Source: Nyssa sinensis (taxonomy: Eukaryota > Streptophyta > Magnoliopsida > Cornales > Nyssaceae). Taken from it: a stretch of 64,000 bases of DNA. The DNA lies in the NCBI GenBank assembly GCA_008638375.1, contig CM018033.1, forward strand, positions 15,231,763 to 15,295,762, read 5' to 3'. The notes beneath the pieces were generated by a model. The model had not been told where the DNA came from. It saw only the letters and a program-made list of their open reading frames with translations, and searched no databases. Numbering within the stretch: position 1 is the first letter of the stretch; every line of letters begins with the position of its first letter. This document shows positions 41,571 to 50,928 of the stretch, one piece after another. Position numbers and translations under genes: made by a program.

Positions 41571-42237
41571 TGATGCTGCACTTTTCGACTCGCAATAAGT
41601 GTGGGCTCCGTGACCTGTAGAACACTCAAAAAAGGGATCAGAGGACCACTGGATTGGCTCCGGCGGTAGCCGCTCTGATGCTTAAGTAAGTAAACGGAAT
41701 TGAAAAGACTGTATTGAAAGCCAAAGAATGAGCATGAAAATAAAGTGTACCTTTAGGGTTTAATTTATAGATCGTGGCCTTCCTAAGTTGATTAGGATTC
41801 GATGCCATGAATATAGGGATTTGATCATCGGAGATTGCAGTTACCTTATGGAGTATTGTGTCGTAGATAGAGATTATAATCATAGATAGTAGCTTCCTTG
41901 TTGAAGACTGTTTCTGTGTTGAAGATTGTTTCCTTATTCCCTACTTGGCAGTTGTTAAGGAAACCATAAGGTTGGAACCATATGAAATGCTGAGTGAATA
42001 TTGCCGAGAGCATAAGGTCTGGAGGATATGTGCATGAGAATGCCTTGGAGGCTACGCCTGCTCTGTATGACTGAGTTTATCGGCTCTGTAGGATATATAT
42101 ATATATATATATGAGAATTCCCTGAAGGCTGTGAATGCTTTGTATGATCTAGATTATCAGCTCTGTATGATCGACATTATCAGCTCTGTACGCATACGTG
42201 TCTCAAGGTGATTGGTGATTCTGTTTGTGGTATATCA
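41571..42237 (-). repeat. 3' LTR of element 4
   Basis: 667 bp, pair of 56713-57407, with a 20 bp TA run at 42093-42112 where the partner has 48 bp. Minus-strand start TGATATACC, end GCAGCATCA. Confidence 0.92.
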
Positions 42238-42251
42238 GCTACTCCCCCCCG
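42238..42251 (-). other. Polypurine tract of element 4
   Basis: On the minus strand a G-run followed by AGTAGC leads into the LTR start TGATATACC. Same form as element 3. Confidence 0.85.
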
Positions 42252-42274
42252 AGCCCTAGTTAGAAGCTAGGGCT
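42252..42274 (-). other. Stem-loop next to the element 4 polypurine tract
   Basis: AGCCCTAG (42252-42259) and CTAGGGCT (42267-42274) pair perfectly over eight bases with a 7 nt loop. The T-A pair at stem position 5 of element 3 is C-G here. Confidence 0.75.
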
Positions 42275-42346
42275 TAACTAGGGTTATGGGCTTTGTGAAG
42301 AGTCACACGTTTTGTTTCTCCATTTCTCAAGACGTCAGTTTAATGG

Positions 42347-42362
42347 GTCATTTATTGCGCAG
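42347..42362 (+). promoter_or_regulatory. Conserved upstream block of the antisense promoter, element 4
   Basis: GTCATTTATTGCGCAG, identical to the element 3 block at 40458-40473. Confidence 0.55.
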
Positions 42363-42436
42363 CCGATACTTGAGAAGCCATCATTATTTTCAACCGTTGT
42401 GTCGACTCGTCTTGGAAGGCTCATATTTCGAATATG

Positions 42437-42444
42437 TATATAAA
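42437..42444 (+). promoter_or_regulatory. TATA box of the element 4 antisense gene
   Basis: TATATAAA in ATGTATATAAAGAGAG, 182 bp upstream of ATG 42626 and outside the LTR. The 42275-42625 interval otherwise holds only this promoter and leader. Confidence 0.65.
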
Positions 42445-42625
42445 GAGAGGGAAAAGTCTTTTATGCCTTTCTTCTGCACTTGCTTCTACAGTACCAGAAA
42501 CTGTCACCGCCATTTGACGTATTTTGAAGGTTGAAGGATATCCGATGTCCATAGTCTTTTCTTGATTTCAGGTTTGATTTTAGTCCCCTTCTACATTCCC
42601 TCTCATTTGCTTCATTATTTTCGCC

Positions 42626-43905
42626 ATGTCTGGCCTTCAGTCACCCTCTAGTTCGGGCAATCCTTCTAGGACCGTTCCTCAACTGCAACTAGTGAATCTT
42701 CCTTCTGTAAATGGCGATGAGAATAGACTAGTAGTGTAAAGATTCGAAAATTTGGAATAAAATTTTTTTTTTCTTTGAACGCTATGTGAATGTCCTTAAT
42801 TTCTAATTAATTTAATTTTGAAAAAAAAATAATAATAATAATAATAATAAAAATGACATAAGACGCGAACGGACACCCAGAGACGTCAGAACAAATAATA
42901 CTGATATTGAGCCAGCTTTGTACCAACTTTATTTACATTCAAAATTAATATATGAAAAATAAAATGAAATAAAAAAATAAAAATATGTGTAATAGTATAC
43001 ATGAATAAAAATATAAAGTATGGTATAATATATATATATATGGGTGTGTGGTGGGAAATGAGTAAAAGAGGAATAAAGAAAAGCAAGAGAAACGGCTAAC
43101 AGGGGAGGTCGCGTGAAGAACAGGGGAAGAAGAAAAGAAAAGAGAGAAAAAGAGAGAGGGAAGAAGAGAGAAGAAGAGGGGCGACGGTCGCGAGAGAGAA
43201 ACGGACGGGGCTGCGGACGGCGGTGGTCGCGAGGGGGGGAGATCTGGTCGACGGCCATCGCGTCTCGCGTGTCCAAGCTCGTGACGGATTTGCGACGGGT
43301 TTTGCGATGGTCGATTGGGGATGATGGCACGGGTGTATTGGCATGGACGAAGCTGCGATAGGTGGTATATGTGTATATATATATATATATGAATAGGCGT
43401 GTAGATATGTGCGTGTTGGTGTTGTTTGGGTTTGACGCAGACAGGGGATGTGTATGTATATGTATATATGTACGTGTGTGGATGTTACGGTTTGCGGGAT
43501 GGCTCTCGGTATGGTGTAGCGATGGAGTAGCAGTGGGTTTTGGATCCCTTGGAGCGATTGAAGCTGTGTGTTACGGATTGGAGGAACACGAGGCAGCAAC
43601 GATTGGGACGGATCTGTAGAGGAGTTGTCGACTTTGGCTGTGTCATGGGATCGTGAGTTGAATTCGATTTTTTTTGCTTCACGTGGTGATGATTCAGTGG
43701 TCGTGGGTTGATTCAACGGAAACTTGGGGTTAGGATTCTGTGATTTGTGTTACGGTTGTGGTGTATGGCAGTGGTTCGGGATTGTGTGTGTGATGTTGCG
43801 GTTTTGTCGATGGCTGTCATGGGTGTTGAATCGGTTCGTTGGTTCGTCGGATTGAGAGTCGGTTGGGTTGGGATTGCTGGTTCGGCTGCACCCATGTTGG
43901 AGGAA

Positions 43906-43961
<56 letters not shown>

Positions 43962-46900
43962 GAATTGATTTGTGTTGGGGATGAAGAGGGACCAGTGCTT
44001 GCGGCTTGAGGAACCTGATGAAACTAAAGCAGAATAGGCTTCAGCCGTAGGTGGCATCAGGTGATTGGAAGCTTGTGCCGTTGTCTGATTGAGGGGTTGG
44101 GTTCGCATAAGGGGCCGACTGGTATTGTAAATTAATTGGGAGAGTTACAGTTGGGGGCAGCAGGTTTGGATGTTGTGTAGTTGAGGTTGGTTTGAATAGG
44201 ACTAGGGATAGTATCTGTGACTGTTGAGCTACGTCCGTTAGGAGATTTGTGTGTTTAAAAATGGGGACAGACTGTTGGGCACATTTTAAAGCAACAGAGC
44301 AGCTTGTCGATGGGAGGAGGTTGCGACAAGAAGAAAGTGGTAGGGGTTTGTGGGTTGCGTTGGCCGTTGGATTACAAACTGCTGGCCGATTCGAATGAGT
44401 TAGGTTCAGGACCTACTGGTTTTGAGAGAGATCAAAGAGAGGAGACTCTGTTAGTGCATTCAGATGAGGTAGGAACTCCAGAAGCATACGGCAAGACGTG
44501 CCATCCATTTCTTTGTGTCGTGTTCATCCATTGATAAAGAGAAATGGGTGCTTCGGTCAGTTTAGGTGTTGGGTAGCATCAGATATGGGCCATTCAATTT
44601 TACAAGTAGGATTGCCTTGGCAGTGGATAACATCAGGTAGATTGGGGAACTCAGGAATTAGTAAGGCTGCATTGAATCTGATTGTTGGCAAGGGGTAGAG
44701 CAAGTGAGGAGCTACTTAGATATTTTGCAAGGAGGTTCAGTTTGCCACCGAGTTTCCGTAACATATGGGTTCTTGAAAGTGGTTGTAGTATTTCAGCGGC
44801 GATAATTGGGTATTAGGTCTCTTGTTCAGGTGGAGATGGCTCACTCAATTTCAAGCAGAGAAGTTATTGTCCGTTCATCTAGAGAGTTGACTGAGCCTGG
44901 AACTTTATTCAAAAACTTAATGGCCATCCTTCAGGATGTTGTTATCTGGTATGATGGCACGGTGAGGAATGTACGTAGTACTTCGATTATCCAATTTAAG
45001 TATGGGGCCAAGGCTGAAGAAGCTGATGAAACTGGATTTAAAACGGTTACCAAACTGCCCAAGCTGTTGTGACATTGACAACGATTTGGATTGGTTTCAA
45101 GAATGCCATAGAATTTGAGAAATGTTTTGAAGCTGACCACCACAGTAGTACATTATCACCGATTGGTTTGACTTCGTGGCAGACACGACTCCCAAGGGTT
45201 GAGACAAAACCCTTCAGGTATGATATTTTATTAATGTGAGAAATGAGATTAAGTTTAGGAGTAGTTGATAAGATGATTGAATATTCTCTATGCGTAATTG
45301 CTATTAGGAAACCACTTAGAATTTGATTGTTTATATGCTTACGTGTTCTTTATGAATCTGTGGGTGTTATGATTTACTTCTTGAGTTGTCATCATATGTG
45401 ATTTATGTTTTAGAAGGATCGCTGATATTGCGACCTGTAGAATTGTATAAGTGTTGGGATTGATCGAGCATGACACGTAGATTTATGGATGAAATCTTGT
45501 AATTTAAATGCTATTGTTAATCTTAAATGTGATGCATTATTTAAAGCATGTTGCATATGCTCATGAAAGGGATGTTTCATTTGAACTGTATTATTGCATT
45601 ATGAAATCATGGCATATCGGCATCGTGTGATTTCTTGAAAGCATAGTGTGGGTCAGCACGAGGTGCTGGTGCATTATGAGGGTGCAGATCCTGTGGTGAA
45701 AAACCCAAAATCGGCCATTAGGTACTCGCCTGCCTGACGGATTCCGGACCGTGAAGCGAGACATACAAGGTACTCATGCCGACGGGGAAGGACCGTATCA
45801 TGAGACATGGGTGGGCATAGAGTTGCATGGGTGTGTCATGCATCCTGTTCATATATTGCATACTGTTCATATACTGTCATCATGACATCGAATGCCATAT
45901 AGAAATAACTGTACACTTGCACATGCCACGACCTTAGTTTTGTTCCTTGCATTAGTATTATATCATACCAGCATGTTGTCGCTGACCCATTCGTGGGCAC
46001 AGGTTTCAGATAAAGCTCCTGGTACGCGGGACTTGATGAAATCTTGGAGAAAGGAGAGGAAATGAATTTGGAAGAATATTTGGGCCCTTGGGGCGTATTT
46101 AGATATTATAAAAGATTGGTGTGTTCCTGAAAAGAATAGAAATGACATTGTATATTGTAATAAATAATGAATTTGTGATCTTTTAGTTTAAATGTAGGAG
46201 TAGACGTGATGGATTGTATAAGTAGGCGATGTATATTTAACTTTGATAGAGTTGTGGCCATCGAGTGAGGATGGATTGTGACTGTTGTATATATACATGT
46301 TGTATTGTGTTTATCAGGGGGAAAAGGTTCGAAAAACAAAGGAGGTGCTGCCGAAATTTTTAGAAAATTAAAGAACTCTATTTAATTTGTCGTAAATTCA
46401 GAAATCTGTTTAATTATCTTTTATTTTATTTACCTTCTGTTCGTCAGTCGCACCTCGGGTTTCGGTCAGAAATTCGGGGCGTGACAAGTAGACCCCCCTC
46501 TAGTCCGGGGCTTAGGATTGTTGATGCATTCGATGAGCCCCCAAATAGGGCTGGTGAGACCTCTGGTCGATCCGGTCATAGAGAGGAGGGTAAGAGTGCA
46601 ATCACCGAGAAAATGTTGATGGAGTTGTGGGAGAAATTCAATCTTCCCTCAAACGTTACTTTCAGGGTCCCAGACTCTCTGGATCGCCCAAGCGATGTTA
46701 AAGAGGGGGAAATCTGCGCCTACCTAGCCTGGTTTGAAATGGGACTAACACTCCCCCTTCTTGACCTTGTAAAACAATTTTTCTGCTGGTTCAACATTTG
46801 CCCTACAGACCTGAACCTTAACAGTTGGAGACATCTGTTGAGTTTCATTGTGTTGGGGTATATGAATAATGTCAATGTGTCCCTTGACCTGATCCGTAGT

Positions 46901-48316
46901 AATATGGATCTAAAACTCAAGAAGGCGGAATGCCTTTATTATATGTCTTTTGATAGTGGGTTCAGACCCCTTACTTCCGTGCCCTCTTCCAACAAGACCT
47001 TGAAGAAGTGGTATTTCTTCATAAAAGGAGGATGGGAATTCAAGGACTTCCAAGGCCAATTCTCAACATTCCCTCGAACCACTGGGCGAAAGGGTGAGGC
47101 CCAATTTTCCTGTGGCTGTGTTGATTTCATTTTGTACACCAATTGCTGAACTGATAAATTTCTGTGTCTTTCGTGCAGTTAAGAGAGTGTGGAGAAGACC
47201 GAGCCCCTCTCTCGTGCTTCAGAAATAATACAAGAAGCTCTTACAGCCAAGCAACCGAGACCATTCCTCCATTGTTAACCCTGATAAATTGATGGCTGCC
47301 AAAGGAAGTGTTGAGGAGCTTGCAAAGGATATGATGGCACGGTGGGAGACCGAGCCATCTTCATCTGTGGCAGTGGGGGAGGCTTCTTCCCTAGTGGACC
47401 TTCCCATCTAGACGAAAAGGCGGAGGATACTTTCGATCTCTCCTGACCCCACTAAGGGGGAGAGAGAGGCACCTGCCCCCATTTCTATGGTCCCCCCAGC
47501 CCCGTCCAAGCAAGCGGGCAAGGGGGCGTCATCCTCGGTGGCCCCTGATGCTGTCAATTAGGGGGCCAAAAAGATTCTGGGGGACTTTTGGGCCAAAAGC
47601 TCAACCAAAATTAAGCCCCAGAAGCCGGAGAAGCTTCTTGCTGACCTGGCTTCTCTTCAGGTCAAGGTAAGTTCTTCGGGTCTTTATCTCTTTTCCTTTT
47701 TTTCCAAGTGTTTTGGCTAGCACTGAACTGTGTACTTTGTACACTACAGGCTCTGCACACCCTTTCCGCTCTGACAGAGGTCTCTCCCCTTTCGGAGGAG
47801 GTTGATCAACTTAAGGCCAAGCTGGACGATCTCAGGCTTTGGCTTGGTACTGCTCAGTCAGAGGCTCACGACTCTGCAGAGAAGCTGAAGGAGTCACAAA
47901 ATTCTCTGATCGTTATGGAGTCAGAGAAGGACCTGGCTGTTTAGCGAGCAAAGAGGCTGCAGAGGGAGTTGGACGGCATGCGGTACGAATATAACCAGAA
48001 GCTTGAAGATGTAGTGGAGCAGGCCAAGGTGGATAACGAGATGGAAATGAGGATGGAACTGGAAGGAATGGCCAACACCTTGATCATGTTTGGCTTTAAC
48101 AACTTCTGAGATAGGTTTCTTGCCAAATTTTCTGATTTCAACATATCCTCAATTGTGCCTCCAGGGGTTACCCCTCCTGAGGTTGCAGTCCCGAGCGAGG
48201 TGGTCGACGTTCTTCTTGCCGATCCCACTGAAGTTGTCGTCCCAAGTGAGACGGTTAATGCTGCTCCTACCGACCCTTCCCCAGCCGTTGAGCCTGCCTC
48301 TGCTGATCAGGCTTAG
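42626..48316 (+). pseudogene. Antisense gene of element 4, split by solo LTR E
   Basis: ATG 42626 (MSGLQSPSSSG); exon 1 is cut at 42734 by LTR E and resumes at 46492 to 47093. Introns are 47094-47178 (85 bp) and 47667-47749 (83 bp); exon 2 47179-47666, exon 3 47750-48316. Domain motifs in exon 1: VTFRVPDSLDRPSDVKEGEICAYLAWFEMG, FNICPTDLNLNSWRHLLSF, KTLKKWYFFIKGGWE. Without the insert and one duplication the two halves are still out of frame, consistent with a base lost in the C-run at 46492-46497. TAA and TAG interrupt exon 2 and TAG/TGA interrupt exon 3. Exon 3 is coiled-coil-like (VDQLKAKLDDLRLWLG). Confidence 0.8.
42735..46486 (+). mobile_element. Solo LTR E, chromovirus-like
   Basis: 3752 bp, TGTAAAGATTCG...GGGGCGTGACA, with a perfect AGTAG duplication (42730-42734 and 46487-46491). 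Related to LTR D at 1-2975. It contains a TA microsatellite (about 43908-43958) and purine-rich patches. There is no internal region, so it arose by recombination between two LTRs after inserting in the antisense gene. Frames inside are not genes. Confidence 0.9.
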
Positions 48317-50079
48317 AAAATATGCTTAGTTTAGGTTTTTTTTTTTTGAACTCCAGTGTAATAAACTCTTTGAATGAAACAGTTTTTCCTTCCTCAAATG
48401 TCTTCGTTCCATTCTTCTTTTGTTTGGTTGATCCGTGTAGTATTTCTTTTGAACCTGTTGTTGATGTGAGAAACTGATATAAGTAAGGATGCTCTGGATC
48501 CCTCCAGATCAGCTTTCAAGAGTTGGCGGTTATCTTCCGAACTGTAGTTGCGATAAGATAATGATTGTAGACTAGCTTTGATTGCTTCTCCCTCTTTGGA
48601 TGAGATAAGAACGTAACTTCAATCAGATATATAGGGATCTGACATTGATCTTGTGTCGCATCGCATATATTGAAAGTAAATTTTGAAGAATTCTGAGGCA
48701 GTTTGTTCTGAACCCTAGTAAAAACGGTGTCTTGTGTCTGTTGCTCTGATGATTAAGACTTCTGCCTCATAAGTCATTCAGACCAGGACTGAGATACATC
48801 CGAACTGATGGTCTTCTGTCATATACGTGGTCCGTCAGGGATCAACGGAATGGTCAAGACTGAGAGGTCTGTACGTTGGACCAGAGGCCTTTGTATAAAG
48901 ATGGATCGAACTTTGTTTGCTTTGATCAGCTCGGTATGCTTGGAGAAGCCTTGTATCTTGTCGTCTAAGTATCCAAAAGGACGATTCTATATGTCATCCA
49001 TTTATACAGTTGTCTTTTGGGTTTTCGAGGCCAACCCTTTATTTAACCGTTGCGACGGTTCATCTAGGTGACTTTTGGGCTTCGAGGGTCTATATATATG
49101 ATAGAGGAGCGTACGGTTGCACCCTATCTTTTTACTTGTGTTCCCACACTGTTCCTCTGTCTGAGAGACTTTGAATGCCTTTTAGAGGCTTACCGTTTGC
49201 CCGGAGATGATTGATGATTTTCAGTCCGAGTTGGGAATGATTAAACTGTGGCCGAGAGTTAACCTTCCCTTTGATTCAGTCTCCAAGGAAGGATTAGAGG
49301 AGGCTAAGATCTTCTTGTCCATCTTAGCATCCGGCCGAGATTTCTCTGATGGGAGGTGGACCCTCCTTGATTCAACCGAGGCTTGGAGTATTGGTGATGA
49401 AGCTAAAGGTGGGATGCCTCCTTCCCTTTGTGTCTTGGCAGAGACCCTTGCTTAAATCGGCTGGGGTATCACACCTGCTTTGAGGGAGATGAATGGAGGT
49501 CCCCTGAGACCCAGAGCCCTCATCATCCGTTGGTATTGAGATAAGTAACAGTGATGATGAAATGGCTTGGGTGCTTCTTGCTGCAGATTGGGGTTCAGGG
49601 TTCCTTCCTTTCAAATGGAGCCGGCGATGGCAGTAATGGAAGTTTGGATCCTGGGCCCCTTTCTCATTCGAGGAAGAAAGCCATGATGTTGTGAAAGCGT
49701 AGTGATGCCTTTGTTGTAGCTTTTCTGTACTTGTTCTATTTCCAGTTTTCTTGTACTGATGTAAATTTTCTGAATCATCAATAAAATTGAGTTGTTTCTT
49801 CTCAAATTTGATGTTCTCTTCTACTTGAATGTGCTTTTCTAGAGTTAAAACACCTTTTTGTGCACTTCTGATGACTAACTGTTCGAAGAATAGATCAACG
49901 AAACCTTGTAGAAGTCTTGAATCAAAGTATTTCAAACCTGCTCGGTATGGGAGTACTTTTGCTTGCTGATAGATAAGCCAAATAATCAGCTCTGAGATTT
50001 TCTGATTTGGGAAACTTTAGTTTGAAGATGTTTGGAACTTCCGTCTCTGGATGGACTGGATCATATAATCTGTGTATTG
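48317..50079. other. Extra 1.8 kb segment between antisense gene and repeats, element 4
   Basis: Elements 1-3 have about 220-740 bp here, so element 4 carries about 1 kb or more of extra DNA. It contains a possible small transcription unit: TATATATA near 49091, an 82-codon frame at 49207-49455 (start MIDDFQSELG) and AATAAA near 49782. I do not recognise the sequence. It may be captured host DNA or a degraded element. Confidence 0.45.
49207..49455 (+). CDS. Hypothetical 82-residue frame in element 4
   Basis: ATG 49207 to TAA 49453-49455. The frame stays open for 27 more codons beyond the TAA, which replaces a possible CAA, so it could be the broken end of a longer frame. The composition looks protein-like, with Trp, Leu and acidic residues, and has no simple repeats. 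No domain recognised and no counterpart in elements 1-3. A TATA-like sequence lies about 115 bp upstream. Confidence 0.25.
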   Translation: MIDDFQSELGMIKLWPRVNLPFDSVSKEGLEEAKIFLSILASGRDFSDGRWTLLDSTEAWSIGDEAKGGMPPSLCVLAETLA

Positions 50080-50900
50080 AAGATGGACCAGGCTCAGAAG
50101 ACCTGTGCATTATAGGCGGACCAGGCTCTGGAGGCCTGTGCATTAAAAGATGGACCAAGTCCTAAGACTTGTATATTATGGACCAGGCTCTGGAGGCCTG
50201 TACATTAAGAGATGGACCAAGTCCTAAGACTTGTACATTATAGACCAGGCTCTAGAGGCCTGTGCATTATTGATGGACCAAGTACTAAGACTTGTACATT
50301 ATGGACCAGGCTCTGGAGGCCTGTGTATTAAGAGATAGACCAAGTCCTAAGACTTGGACATTATAGATGGACTAGGCTCTGGAGGCCTATGCATTATTGA
50401 TGGACCAAGTACTAAGACTTGTACATTATGGACCAGACTCTGAAGGCCTGTGCATTATAGATGGACCAAGTACTAAGACCCGTACATTATGGACCAGGCT
50501 CTAGAGGCTTGTGCATTAAGAAATGGACCAAGTCCTAAGACTTGTACATTATGGACCAGGCTCTAGAGGCCTGTGCATTATTGATGGACCAAGTATTAAG
50601 ACTTGTACATTATGGACCAGGCTCTGGAGGCCTGTGCATTAAGAGATGGACCAAGTACTAGGACTTGTACATTATGGACCAGGCTCTAGAGGCCTATGCA
50701 TTATTGATGGACCAAGTACTAAGACTTGTACATTATGGACCAGGCTCTGGAGGCCTGTGCATTAAGAGATGGACCAAGTACTAGGACTTGTACATTATGG
50801 ACCAGGCTCTAGAGGCCTGTGCATTAAGAGATGGACCAAGTACTAGGACTTGTACATTATAGACCAGGCTCTGGAGGCCTGTGCATTAAAAGATGAACAT
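50080..50900 (-). repeat. About 14 dimeric 60 bp tandem repeats, element 4 3' region
   Basis: Alternating half-units GGACCARGTNCTAAGACTTG and GGACCAGGCTCTGGAGGCCT, each followed by a TACATTA/GCATTA tail. Half-units fold as CAAGTC-CTAA-GACTTG and CAGGC-7 nt-GCCTG. Similar in layout to the 30 bp array of element 3 (GGTCCATCTTAATG shared in the gag-pol sense). Confidence 0.92.
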
Positions 50901-50928
50901 TCCATGGAGGTAAAAGAAAGAAATATCT

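Noticed and set aside
43096..43716. 206-codon minus frame in solo LTR E
   Set aside because: Low-complexity sequence within an LTR, containing TA repeats; no domain and no counterpart in LTR D.
50080..50900. Alternating repeats that could be read as repeat-spacer units
   Set aside because: Both halves repeat; there are no unique spacers.
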